A stretch of 64,000 bases of DNA from contig CAWDXO010000013.1 in the NCBI GenBank assembly GCA_963806335.1, forward strand, positions 248,001 to 312,000, given 5' to 3'. The position numbers were made by a program, and so were the translations under genes. Shown here piece by piece: positions 1 through 9,085 of this stretch (positions are counted from its first letter, which is position 1; every line of letters starts with the position of its first letter). The notes below the pieces were generated by a model. It was not told the DNA's origin. It searched no databases and saw only the letters and a program-made list of their open reading frames with translations. This DNA comes from Palsa-504 sp963806335 (GTDB lineage: Bacteria > Actinomycetota > Actinomycetes > Streptosporangiales > Streptosporangiaceae).

Positions 1-1006
1 CTCCCCCGAGCTCAAGTTCCTCGTAGAGCCGCACCGTCTGGTCGGTGGCCTCAACGAGATCGGCGTAGTTCCACCGGTGCCTCGGGCCCTCCGGAGTGGC
101 GAGCGACACCACGCCGGACCGGCACCGTACGGTCAGGTCGCGGCAGATGGAAAGGACCGACATGTCGGAGGCCGGCTCGTCGGCCCGTACCAGCCGCCCG
201 CTGAACCCCCACTCCTGCAGCATCACCTCGAGTTCCCTGGCGGCCTGGCGGGCGCTGAGCCGCTGGTTAGCTCGCTCGGCCGTAATATCGGCCGAGAGCG
301 TATAGGCCCGCAGCCCGGTGACGTCGACCAGGCGGGCGTGCGCGAGCGGAGCGGGCACCGCGAACCAGACGGCTTTGCCGCGGAGCCCCCAGCCGCCCAG
401 CCGGGCGCGGGTGGGATGGTGACCCCACCGACCGCCCGACAACTCGTGCACGATTTGCAGGCCGCGCCCGGTCACGGCTTGGGCCGACACCCAGGCCAGG
501 GTAGGCGCGGAACCGTGCCGCCAGCCGCGGCAGGAGTCGAAGACCTTGCAGACCAGCTCCCGCCGGATGCCAAGACCCCGCAGGTAAAGCCAGAGTTCGG
601 GATGTCCGGACAGGCCCGGCGGTGCCGTGGGGATAGACGGTGCCGCCGAGATAGAGGGGGCCGCCGGGATAGAGGGGGCCGCCGGGATAGAGGGGGCCGC
701 CGGGATAGACGGGGCCGGGCTGGCGGACGTTACCGGCTCGCCTCCCATGTCCGTAACGACGGACACGAGCCGATCCCCCCCTCCGCCAGCCCTGGTCCCC
801 GCGCGCGCGTGCAGTGTGTTGGCCGCGAGCTCGCTGGCCATCAGGATGCCATCGTCGAGAACCTCGGGCTCGAGCCCGAGCTCCGATACCGCATCCCGGA
901 ACACCTGCCGCGCGGCCGCGGCGCAGGTCGCGTCGGCTGGCAGAGGCCACACCTGACACGAACCCGCGCGCACGCCTCGCGAACCGCTGATGCCCTGCTG
1001 CCTCAT
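1..1006 (-). CDS. RsbW-like ATP-binding regulatory protein, 3' end cut by window edge
   Basis: The frame is open from an ATG at 1006 to the left edge with no stop, so the C-terminus is missing. The N-terminus has the HATPase_c_2 (anti-sigma-factor kinase) pattern: ILMASELAANTLHA resembles the N-box of RsbW-like proteins, and TGRGLQIVHELSGGRWG (about residues 150-170) resembles the G-box. A low-complexity insert of PSIPAA repeats (about residues 98-127) lies between the two boxes. Streptomycete relatives act as serine kinases or anti-sigma regulators, often next to XRE/DUF397 genes as here. The last visible stretch (YADLVEATDQTVRLYEEL) is helical and of unknown role. The family call is firm; the specific partner is unknown. 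Confidence 0.75.
   Translation of the reverse strand, partial: MRQQGISGSRGVRAGSCQVWPLPADATCAAAARQVFRDAVSELGLEPEVLDDGILMASELAANTLHARAGTRAGGGGDRLVSVVTDMGGEPVTSASPAPSIPAAPSIPAAPSIPAAPSISAAPSIPTAPPGLSGHPELWLYLRGLGIRRELVCKVFDSCRGWRHGSAPTLAWVSAQAVTGRGLQIVHELSGGRWGHHPTRARLGGWGLRGKAVWFAVPAPLAHARLVDVTGLRAYTLSADITAERANQRLSARQAARELEVMLQEWGFSGRLVRADEPASDMSVLSICRDLTVRCRSGVVSLATPEGPRHRWNYADLVEATDQTVRLYEELELGG
625..714 (-). repeat. 18-bp tandem repeat encoding PSIPAA
   Basis: Units of 18 bp (ccgccgggatagaggggg on the plus strand) sit at 643-660, 661-678, 679-696 and 697-714, preceded by a degenerate copy at 625-642. Because the unit is a multiple of three, copy-number change lengthens the linker of the ATPase without a frameshift. 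Confidence 0.85.
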
Positions 1007-1459
1007 ACCTGGCGCCTCCGGCGGATCACCTGACATAAGACCGCCGGCAGGAGGGGTTGCCGTCGGCTGAGATCCCGCTTTAAAAGATACGTGGAATCCG
1101 ACTCTTAATCTGTGAAACACAGGTTAAGACTCAGCGGACCCGCTTCGCAATATCGATACCATCACTTTTTTCGCCGCCGTTCAGCTCAGTTGGCCATACT
1201 CGGGCGTAACGGCCTGCATAGACATGTCACGTTAAATGCCCCTAATACTGATACTGCTGAGCGCGACTGGAGAGGCGCATGCTGACTGTGCGGCTATCGA
1301 TACTTTTGTGTTGTTTGTGGTAGAAGTTAATGATGTTTGTTACCTTATGAGTAGTTTCCGTATCCCTAGCTGGCCGCTGGTCGACGCTGGCATGTACAGT
1401 CGCGGATGGTGAGGGAACCAGACGGTTACCCGCTAGGGCCTCGAGACAGGGCCGGCATA
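1007..1459. other. Intergenic region upstream of the ATPase gene
   Basis: No convincing gene is present. A 92-residue minus-strand frame here runs through the terminator hairpin at 1460-1503 and has no family resemblance. The region probably holds the ATPase promoter. The one structured element I see is the inverted repeat at 1103-1129. Confidence 0.5.
1103..1129. promoter_or_regulatory. 12-bp inverted repeat with AAA loop, possible operator
   Basis: The arms TCTTAATCTGTG (1103-1114) and CACAGGTTAAGA (1118-1129) are inverted repeats with one G-T wobble and a three-base centre. The site lies about 97 bases upstream of the ATPase start in an otherwise AT-richer stretch. It could be an operator or a leader hairpin. 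Confidence 0.35.
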
Positions 1460-1503
1460 AAGGAAGGCCCCCCGGTGGCTGCATCCTCCAGGGGGCCTTC
1501 CTT
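1460..1503 (-). terminator. Strong hairpin terminator after the regulator/DUF397 operon
   Basis: A perfect 13-bp stem (1460-1472 with 1491-1503) surrounds an 18-base loop, 28 bases beyond the stop of the minus-strand DUF397 gene. There is no clear U-tract, as is common for actinomycete terminators. Confidence 0.75.
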
Positions 1504-1530
1504 CCGTTCGCCTGAGTCATTCACCGCGAC

Positions 1531-1734
1531 TTACTTCAAGTCGTAACGGCCCTTCTTCGCATCGGTCAGGAACCGGGCGAACGCGGCCCGGTCGATAACG
1601 TGGGCGCCGTCTTCCGGTCGCTTGCTATCGCGCACCGCCGCCACGCCGTCCAGGTTGGCCGCGATCTCGACGCAACCTCCGTTGTGCGCACTGCGGCGGG
1701 CCTTCCGCCAGATGGCCTGAGACAGGTCGGTCAT
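1531..1734 (-). CDS. DUF397 protein (partner of the upstream XRE regulator)
   Basis: This 67-residue protein shows the DUF397 pattern: an N-terminal W-R-K-A-R-x-S core followed by NGGCVEIA, then AVRDSK and a C-terminal AFARFLTDAKKG helix. In streptomycetes such proteins are encoded next to XRE/DUF5753 regulators and are thought to act as antitoxin-like or signalling partners. The gene starts 3 bases after the regulator stop, so the two are co-transcribed, and the hairpin at 1460-1503 ends the unit. Confidence 0.9.
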   Translation of the reverse strand: MTDLSQAIWRKARRSAHNGGCVEIAANLDGVAAVRDSKRPEDGAHVIDRAAFARFLTDAKKGRYDLK

Positions 1735-1737
1735 GCC

Positions 1738-2589
1738 TTACTCCATTCGCTTCGCGAGATGTTCGAGGTAGCCCGTGGTGTCCGCGGGTTCAAGCGCGGC
1801 ATCGCAAGCGCGCTCGAACGATTCGATGTACCCCTGCACTGGCTCCGGCTTGCTCACCTCCTCGACCGAGTAATCGGTCTCTACGAAGACCAGGCTCGGC
1901 TCGTCATCGCGAAAGCCGAGGATGTTGACCATCGAGACGATGCCGATCGGCGGACCGTCCTCGAACCGCTGGATATGCAGCCGCACATTCCGGCGAGTGC
2001 TCAGCATCACCAGATGCTCGATCTGCTCCCTGCGGTCCTCCCTCAGCCCCCACCGGTAAAGCAGAGACGCCTCGGTGATGACGGCGCTGAACATCGGAGC
2101 GGAACCGTCCTGGCGATCAAGGACCTCCTGGCGGCGCTCCCGGGATTCGAGCGCCCGGCGGCGGAACGCGGGCGGCCTGGGCCCGGCCCGCAGCAGTGCC
2201 TCAGTGTAGGCGCGAATCTGCAACAGCCCCGGCAGCACGAGCGGCATGAAGACCCGGATGGTGGTGGCGTCGTTCTCGTAACCTGGGAATTCTCCGTCGA
2301 AGATCTCCGGGTACTCACGCCACCACGGCCGGGCCCTGGCCTGGATGGCCAGGGCTTCGATTTCGTCCTTTTCTTCCCCTTCGATGCCGTATATGCGGAT
2401 CAGGTCCCTGATGTCGCTCATCTCGGGCCTTTTCCACTGATTGGCCTCGAAGCGGCCGACCTTGCCGCGACCCCAGTTCAGGATGTCGCAGGCGTGGTTG
2501 GCGGTGTAGCCGGTGCGGACGCGCGCCGCCGTGAGCCGCCGGGACAGCCGGCGCTTGGCGATGGTGGCACCGTACGCGTCATCGGCCAT
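1738..2589 (-). CDS. XRE-family HTH regulator with DUF5753 domain (Scr1 type)
   Basis: The 283-residue protein has an N-terminal XRE-type HTH (about residues 10-70; TANHACDILNWGRGKVGRFE holds the recognition region) followed by the DUF5753 domain (about 90-270) with the characteristic VLPGLLQIRAYTEALL and ALESRERRQEVLDR segments. The ATG at 2589 is preceded by a strong ribosome site (AAGGAGGGG on the minus strand). The protein probably represses its own promoter through the inverted repeat at 2603-2617 and acts with the DUF397 protein that follows it. Confidence 0.9.
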   Translation of the reverse strand: MADDAYGATIAKRRLSRRLTAARVRTGYTANHACDILNWGRGKVGRFEANQWKRPEMSDIRDLIRIYGIEGEEKDEIEALAIQARARPWWREYPEIFDGEFPGYENDATTIRVFMPLVLPGLLQIRAYTEALLRAGPRPPAFRRRALESRERRQEVLDRQDGSAPMFSAVITEASLLYRWGLREDRREQIEHLVMLSTRRNVRLHIQRFEDGPPIGIVSMVNILGFRDDEPSLVFVETDYSVEEVSKPEPVQGYIESFERACDAALEPADTTGYLEHLAKRME

Positions 2590-2602
2590 TGCGCCCCTCC
2601 TT

Positions 2603-2651
2603 GACAGGAAGCCTGTCGTGGCTTATACGGTACCCAAATTGTGATTCGCAA
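2603..2651 (-). promoter_or_regulatory. Promoter and operator of the XRE/DUF397 operon
   Basis: On the minus strand a -35-like TTGCGA (2646-2651) and a -10-like TATAAG (2622-2627) are 18 bases apart. Just downstream lies a perfect inverted repeat GACAGG-aag-CCTGTC (2603-2617) that covers the predicted transcription start and abuts the ribosome site, which is a position suited to autorepression. Confidence 0.55.
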
Positions 2652-2708
2652 ATCAAGCTGCGGCCTACCCAGGTCCGGGGTACCAAGTCCGGGACTACCA
2701 GTATCGCC

Positions 2709-2972
2709 TCAGGGGCCGGGCGCCGCGGCGTCATCGAACTCGCCGTTACGCGCGCCGTCCAGGAAGCACTCCCACTCGTGCTGGTCGAACACGAGCACCC
2801 GCTGGTCCGGATCGCCCGCTACCCGCATCAGGACCCACTCCGCGCCGTCCGGGGGAGACGAACCGCTGCGCACGAAGGCGACCTCGATCGCGCCTTCGCC
2901 GCTACCGGAGCGCCGCCAGATCTGCGCCGGAAGGTCGATGTCCAGCTCGGAGACCGTGGGCTTGACGGTCAC
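2709..2972 (-). CDS. DUF397 protein coupled to the methyltransferase
   Basis: I use the GTG at 2972, which overlaps the methyltransferase stop by four bases (GTGA). The ATG ten codons earlier would give a 34-base overlap. The 87-residue product keeps the DUF397 outline: IWRRSGSGEGAIEVAFV, then VLMRVAGDPDQRVLVF, then EWECFLDGARNGEFD. It is the second DUF397 protein of the cluster and is translated with the methyltransferase rather than with a regulator. Confidence 0.85.
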   Translation of the reverse strand: MTVKPTVSELDIDLPAQIWRRSGSGEGAIEVAFVRSGSSPPDGAEWVLMRVAGDPDQRVLVFDQHEWECFLDGARNGEFDDAAAPGP

Positions 2973-3793
2973 GGCTTCCTGGCGACGCCGCAGTAGAGCC
3001 ACCGCGCGCCGTCGCTGTCCGCGAGCACCGGATCCTCGGCGCCCCAGACCCCGGTATAACAGATACCGGGCTGAGCGCCTTCGTAAGGCGGGACCAGCTG
3101 CAGGCCATCGAAAAACCGGGCTATCCCAGCCTGCGACCGGAAGTAAAGGCGCTCGGTGGCGTGGTCGAAGACGGCACGGAATCGCTCGGCCGTCACCGGC
3201 GGCTTGTAGTCGTCGGTGAGGTGCGAAAGCGCCAGGTAACTTCCGGGTGCCAGAGCACTCACGTACTGTGCGACAAGTCCCCAGGGATCGGAACTGTCGG
3301 ACACGAACATGAGGACCGCGGTGAGCAGCAGCCCGGTCGGCTCGCTGAGGTCTATAAGGTCGCGGAGATAAGGATGATCCAGGATCGTCGCTGGTTCGCG
3401 CAGGTCAGCGCAGATAAAGCGGGTCGATCTGTCATGGCCGAGCAACCGGCCGGCCTGCTCGGCCACCATCGGGTCGTTATCGACGTAGACCACGCGGGCG
3501 CCCGGATTTACGTTCTGGACGACCTCGTGAGTATTGCCCACCGTGGGCAGACCGGAGCCGATGTCGATGAACTGCCGCACGCCGCGCTTAGCGATCCACT
3601 TCGCCGCCCGCTGGTGGAAGCCGCGGTTGGACCACGCGCAATCCCTGATCTCCGGCACCACGCTCAGGATCTGCTGGGCGGCCTTGACGTCAGATTCGAA
3701 GTGGTTGTCCCCCTGCAGCATGTAGTCATATATGCGAGCCGGAGCAGGCCTACTGACATCCACCCCCGCCCGTACACGAGGGATTTGGACCAT
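2969..3793 (-). CDS. SAM-dependent methyltransferase, PF04672 (DUF574) family
   Basis: The protein begins with the family signature RPAPARIYDYMLQGDNHFESD and keeps the SAM-binding segment QFIDIGSGLPTVGNTHE, then VVYVDNDPMV, and the later LSHLTDD. The ATG at 3793 (MVQIPRV) places the start at the usual distance from VDVSRPAPAR; an upstream in-frame ATG at 3817 is possible. The family is abundant in actinomycetes and its substrates are unknown. The neighbouring DUF397 and XRE genes suggest a regulatory or modification role. Confidence 0.88.
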   Translation of the reverse strand: MVQIPRVRAGVDVSRPAPARIYDYMLQGDNHFESDVKAAQQILSVVPEIRDCAWSNRGFHQRAAKWIAKRGVRQFIDIGSGLPTVGNTHEVVQNVNPGARVVYVDNDPMVAEQAGRLLGHDRSTRFICADLREPATILDHPYLRDLIDLSEPTGLLLTAVLMFVSDSSDPWGLVAQYVSALAPGSYLALSHLTDDYKPPVTAERFRAVFDHATERLYFRSQAGIARFFDGLQLVPPYEGAQPGICYTGVWGAEDPVLADSDGARWLYCGVARKP

Positions 3794-4027
3794 CCTGCCT
3801 CCGCCCGTTCGGCCCACGTCAACAGCTATTAGTTTCGCACATCACGAATGCCGCATCGAGTTTCCTACCAGTAGTCCCAGTTGAGGGGTTATGACCGGAA
3901 AAGGGACGTGTGACTCCTGTGCCCTCCATGGGGCCGTTGAGGGATCGAGGCGGCCGGCTCAACCTTCGCGGGGACCATGGCGTTAAGTGAGTAGGACCTC
4001 CCGGTCCCACTCAGGAGGCAGGTAGGC

Positions 4028-4561
4028 GTGTCGTTCGAGGAATTCGTGCAGGGATCCTCGCCGCGCTTGTTCCGGACCGCGTTGCTGCTGGCCGGGCACG
4101 ACCGTGCGGCGGCCGAGGACCTGCTCCAGCTTGCGCTCGAACGGGCCTACCGTCATTGGACGCGAATCTGCCGGTCGGAAGACCCGGAACGCTATGTCCG
4201 CCGGATCCTGGCGAACGCGGCAAATGACCGATGGCGACTGCGGGCCCGGCGGCGGGAACGGCCGCTGCAGCCGGATGACGTGCCGCGGGCGGCCGACGCT
4301 TCGCGGGCGGCCGGTGACCACGCGGTGGTCATCGCGGACCGCGACTTCTTGATGCGCGCGCTGGCCGGATTGCCGCCGCGGCAGCGGACCGTCCTGGTGC
4401 TGCGTTACTTCAGCGGCCTGTCCGAGGCGGAGATCGCGGATGCGCTCGGGTGCAGTGCGGGCACGGTCAAAAGCCAGGCCTCGCGGGGTCTCGCCCGGCT
4501 GCGGGCCGTTACCGAATCCGGTGCCGAAGTACCGGCCGGGCCGTCTGGAGGCGTTTACTGA
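4028..4561 (+). CDS. SigE-family ECF sigma factor
   Basis: This 177-residue protein has sigma region 2 at the N-terminus (FRTALLLAGHDRAAAEDLLQLALERAYRHW) and region 4 at the C-terminus (LAGLPPRQRTVLVLRYFSGLSEAEIADALGCSAGTVKSQASRGLARLR). Length and motifs fit the actinobacterial SigE/SigM-like group. The GTG start has an AGGAGG nine bases upstream. The membrane protein starts one base after its stop, so that protein is the likely partner. Confidence 0.93.
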   Translation: MSFEEFVQGSSPRLFRTALLLAGHDRAAAEDLLQLALERAYRHWTRICRSEDPERYVRRILANAANDRWRLRARRRERPLQPDDVPRAADASRAAGDHAVVIADRDFLMRALAGLPPRQRTVLVLRYFSGLSEAEIADALGCSAGTVKSQASRGLARLRAVTESGAEVPAGPSGGVY

Positions 4562-4562
4562 C

Positions 4563-5312
<750 letters not shown>

Positions 5313-5325
5313 CTGCGGGGACCTC

Positions 5326-8300
5326 TCACTCGCGGCCCTCGAGGTCGCCTTCCATGTCGAGGTAGACCTGGCGCAGCTGGTCCAGGGTCTTGGCGTCGGG
5401 AGACTCCCACAGCCCGCGGGACGCGGCCTCGAGCAGGCGTTCGGAGATGCCGCGCAGCGCCCAGGGGTTGGACTGCCGCATGAACGACTGGGTCTCCTCG
5501 TCGAACACGTAGGAGGCGGCCAGTTGCTCATACATCCAGTCCGGCACCACGCCGGCGGTGGCGTCGTAGCCGAACAGGTAGTCCACCGTGGCCGCGAGCT
5601 CGAACGCGCCCTTGTAGCCGTGCCGGCGCATGGCCGCAATCCACCGCGGGTTCACCACCCGGGACCGGAACACGCGCCGGGTTTCCTCGGCCAGCGTGCG
5701 CGTCCTGGGAGCATCGGGCACCGCCGAGTCGCCGATGTAGGCGGCGGGGTTGCGGCCGGTTAGTGACCTCACCATGGCCACCATCCCGCCGTGGTACTGG
5801 AAGTAGTCGTCGGAGTCGGCGATGTCGTGCTCGCGTGTGTCGACGTTCTTGGCCGCCACCGCGATCCGCCGGAACGCGCTCTCCATATCCGGCCGCGCGT
5901 TCACCCCGTCCAGGCCGCGTCCGTAGGCGAAACCGCCCCATACCGCGTAGACCTCGGCCAGATCGGCATCATCACGCCAGTTCCGCGCGTCGATCAGCGG
6001 CAGCAGCCCGGCGCCGTACGCGCCGGGCTTCGAGCCGAAGATCCGGGTCGTGGCCCGGCGCCAGTCGCCGTGGCGCGCGCTGTCGGCCAGGGCATGAGCG
6101 CGAACGTAGTTGGACTCCGGGGGCTCCTCGAGCGCCGCCACCGCCGCGATCGCGTCATCGAGCAGCGCGATCACATGCGGGAACGCGTCACGGAAGAACC
6201 CGGAAATGCGGAGGGTGACGTCGATCCTCGGCCGGCCGAGCTCGGCCAGCGGCACGATCGTGACGCCGGTGATCCGCCGGGATCCCTCATCCCACTCCGG
6301 CCGGCATCCGATGAGCGCGAGCACCTCGGCGATGTCATCGCCCTGCGTGCGCATGGCGGAGGTGCCCCAGACGGTCAGGCCTACGCAGCGCGGGTACTCC
6401 CCCTCGTCCGCCAGGTGCCTGGCCAGCAGCGAATCGGCCAGCGCCAGGCCGGTCCGGAAGGAGTTGCGGGACGGGATGGCCTTCGGATCGACCGAGTAGA
6501 AGTTCCGCCCGGTCGGCAGCACGTTGACCAGCCCCCTGGTCGGCGAGCCCGAGGGCCCGGCGGGCACGTAGCCGCCGTCGAGGGCGTGCAGCACGGCGGC
6601 GATCTCGCCGGTGGTGGCGCGCAGCCGGGGCACGAGTTCGGTGCAGGCGAACTCGAGCACCCGCTGGACCGCACTCGGGGCTTTGTCTGCGGTTTCGGGG
6701 GCTATAGCCCCCGAAACCGCAGACAAATCGGGGACGCCTGACGCGATGGCGGTGGTGAGGATGTTGGAGGCGACTTCTGCTGCTCGTGTGGCGTCCCAGT
6801 TGGTTGCGGCTATCGCTTCGACCAGGGCGCGAGCGGTTTGCTCGTGGTGGTCAGCTTCGGCGCGGGGGGCGGTTTCGCCTTCGGTCAGGCCGAGGGCGGC
6901 GCGCAGGCCGGGCAGAGCGCCCCAGCGGGCGCTCCACAGCTGGGGCGCACGCAGGATGACCAGGACCAGGTTGACCAGGGCCTCTCCGGCCGGGGCGACA
7001 CCCAGGATGTGCAGGCCGTCCTTGATCGCGGCGTCCTTCACCTCGCACAGGTAGCCGTCGATGTGCAGCACGAACTGATCGAATTCGGCCGAGCCAGGCT
7101 CGGCCTCGACGCCGAGGTCCTGGTGCAGGTGCGCCGCCTCGATCAGGGACCAGATCTGCGCGCGGAGCGCCGGCAGCTTGTCCGGGTCGAGCGCGGCCAC
7201 GGTCGCGTACTCATCGAGCAGCTGCTCCAGCTTGGCCATCTCGCCGTAGGTGTCGGCGCGCGCCATCGGCGGCACCAGGTGGTCGACGATCACCGCGTGC
7301 GCGCGCCGCTTGGCCTGGGTCCCCTCCCCCGGGTCGTTCACGATGAACGGGTACACCATCGGCATGTCCTCGAGCACCGCGTCCGGCGCGCAGCCGGCGG
7401 ACAGGCCGAGTCCCTTGCCGGGCAGCCACTCGAGGGTCCCGTGCTTGCCCAGGTGCACGATCGCGTCGGCGCCGAAGTCCCGGGCCAGCCACCGGTAGGC
7501 CGCCAGGTAGTGGTGCGACGGCGGCAGGTCGGGATCGTGGTAGATCGCGACCGGGTTCTCGCCGAACCCGCGCGGCGGCTGGATCATCAGTACCACGTGG
7601 CCGAACCGCAGGCAGGCCAGCACGATGTCGCCGGACTCCTCGTCCGTGTAGAGGCTGCCCGGCGGGGCGCCCCAGTGTGACTGGATCGAGGATGCCTGGT
7701 CGTTCGGCAAATGAGAAAAATAACGGTGGTAAGCCGTGAGCGGGACCCGGGCCGGGGCGGCGCGGAGCTGTTCTTCCGTGAGCCACTCGGTGTCGTGACC
7801 GCCGGCCGCGATCAGCGCGTGGATCAGCGTGTCGCCGTCCTCGGGGAAGCCGTCGCCGAGGTCGTAGCCCGCGTCCCGCATCGCCCGCAGCAGCGCGACG
7901 GCGGAGGCTGGGGTATCCAGGCCGACCGCGTTGCCGATCCTGGCGTGCTTGGTGGGATAGGACGAGAGCATGATGGCGACGCGCTTATCGCGGTTCGGGG
8001 TCGTCGCGAGGCGGGCCTGCCGGACGGCGATTCCGGCCAGCCGGGCCGCCCGTTCGGGATCCGCGGCGTACCTGGGGATCCCGTCCGGGCCTTCTTCCTT
8101 GAACGAGAACGGGATGGTGATCAGGCGGCCGTCGAATTCGGGGATGGCGACCTGCATCGCGGCGTCGATCGGGGCCAAGGCGGCGTTGGAGGCCTCCCAC
8201 TGGGCCCGCGAGCTGGTCAGGCAGAGGCCCTGCAGCACCGGCACGTCCAGGCGGGCCAGCAGCCCGGCGTCCCAGTCGCCCTCCGCGGTCGCGTCGGCCG

Positions 8301-8979
8301 ACGCGGAACCGCCGGCCGCGAGCACGGTGGCGATCACCGCGCCGGCCGGCCTGAGCAGGTCGGCGAGCCCGGCGTCAGCCCCGCCGAAGCCAGCAGAGCG
8401 CAGCGAGCCGCAGAAGACGGGCAGGGGAGTGGCGCCGCGTTCGGCCAGGGCGGCGCAGAGGGTATCGACGAAGGCGGTGTTCCCGGCCAGCTCGTGCGCC
8501 CGGTAGAAGACCACGGCCACGACGGGGCCGTCGGCGGGCCGGAGCCCGGGCAGCTGGTGGATCCCGTAGCCGGGCATTTGGCGCGGGGGCGCGAAACCCT
8601 CGCCGGTGAGCAAGAGCGTGTCGGACAGGAAGCGGGCCAGCTCGCGCAGGTTCTCCGGGCCGCCTTCGCGCAGGTAGCCGAGCGCCTCGGCGGCGACGCC
8701 CGCGGGCACCGTGGACAGCGCCATCAGCTCGGCGTCCGGGGCGGCCTCGCCGCCCAGGGCCACCAGCGGCTTCCCGGCCGCCTGGAGCGCGGCCACACCA
8801 TCTGGCCAGGCCTTCCGTCCGCCGAGGAGGCGCAGCACGACAAGGTCGGCGCGCTCGGCCAGCCCAGGCACGTCGCCGGTCACGGTTCTGGCGGGGTTCG
8901 CGGTCAGGTACCCGGCACCGGAGGCCGCCGCCGCGAGCAGTTCGGTATCGGCGCTGGAAACCAAGAGAATGGTGAGCAC
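5326..8979 (-). CDS. cobN: Cobaltochelatase subunit CobN
   Basis: At 1217 residues it has the expected length for the large subunit of the aerobic cobaltochelatase, which inserts cobalt into hydrogenobyrinate a,c-diamide with CobS/CobT or ChlI/ChlD-like partners. The diagnostic central core is intact: AYHRYFSHLPNDQASSIQSH, then DAIVHLGKHGTLEWLPGKG and MVYPFIVNDPGEGTQAKRRA. The C-terminal SFMRQSNPWALRGISERLLEA matches the family. The start is GTG at 8979. A perfect 46-bp palindrome encodes residues about 751-766, which look inserted into a variable region. cobQ and cobD lie about 10 kb away on the same strand. Confidence 0.95.
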   Translation of the reverse strand: MLTILLVSSADTELLAAAASGAGYLTANPARTVTGDVPGLAERADLVVLRLLGGRKAWPDGVAALQAAGKPLVALGGEAAPDAELMALSTVPAGVAAEALGYLREGGPENLRELARFLSDTLLLTGEGFAPPRQMPGYGIHQLPGLRPADGPVVAVVFYRAHELAGNTAFVDTLCAALAERGATPLPVFCGSLRSAGFGGADAGLADLLRPAGAVIATVLAAGGSASADATAEGDWDAGLLARLDVPVLQGLCLTSSRAQWEASNAALAPIDAAMQVAIPEFDGRLITIPFSFKEEGPDGIPRYAADPERAARLAGIAVRQARLATTPNRDKRVAIMLSSYPTKHARIGNAVGLDTPASAVALLRAMRDAGYDLGDGFPEDGDTLIHALIAAGGHDTEWLTEEQLRAAPARVPLTAYHRYFSHLPNDQASSIQSHWGAPPGSLYTDEESGDIVLACLRFGHVVLMIQPPRGFGENPVAIYHDPDLPPSHHYLAAYRWLARDFGADAIVHLGKHGTLEWLPGKGLGLSAGCAPDAVLEDMPMVYPFIVNDPGEGTQAKRRAHAVIVDHLVPPMARADTYGEMAKLEQLLDEYATVAALDPDKLPALRAQIWSLIEAAHLHQDLGVEAEPGSAEFDQFVLHIDGYLCEVKDAAIKDGLHILGVAPAGEALVNLVLVILRAPQLWSARWGALPGLRAALGLTEGETAPRAEADHHEQTARALVEAIAATNWDATRAAEVASNILTTAIASGVPDLSAVSGAIAPETADKAPSAVQRVLEFACTELVPRLRATTGEIAAVLHALDGGYVPAGPSGSPTRGLVNVLPTGRNFYSVDPKAIPSRNSFRTGLALADSLLARHLADEGEYPRCVGLTVWGTSAMRTQGDDIAEVLALIGCRPEWDEGSRRITGVTIVPLAELGRPRIDVTLRISGFFRDAFPHVIALLDDAIAAVAALEEPPESNYVRAHALADSARHGDWRRATTRIFGSKPGAYGAGLLPLIDARNWRDDADLAEVYAVWGGFAYGRGLDGVNARPDMESAFRRIAVAAKNVDTREHDIADSDDYFQYHGGMVAMVRSLTGRNPAAYIGDSAVPDAPRTRTLAEETRRVFRSRVVNPRWIAAMRRHGYKGAFELAATVDYLFGYDATAGVVPDWMYEQLAASYVFDEETQSFMRQSNPWALRGISERLLEAASRGLWESPDAKTLDQLRQVYLDMEGDLEGRE
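6682..6727. repeat. Perfect 46-bp palindrome inside cobN
   Basis: Arms 6682-6704 and 6705-6727 are exact reverse complements with no loop. Both strands encode LSAVSGAIAPETADK in open frames. TCGGGG hexamers lie just outside at 6675-6680 and 6728-6733. Confidence 0.95.
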
Positions 8980-9085
8980 TCACTGATACTGCCATGCCGG
9001 CCGCCAGCAAACTGGCGGAGCACTCACAGGCGGCGTACAGGCTGGGCAAGGCGATGTCCAAGACCTGAAACGCACTGTTACTGGC

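Noticed and set aside
1242..1520. 92-codon minus-strand frame as a gene
   Set aside because: It runs through a strong terminator hairpin, has no family match and no ribosome site.
8980..9085. Cobalamin riboswitch upstream of cobN
   Set aside because: The leader is only about 100 bases and shows no B12-box or cloverleaf-like folding that I can recognise.
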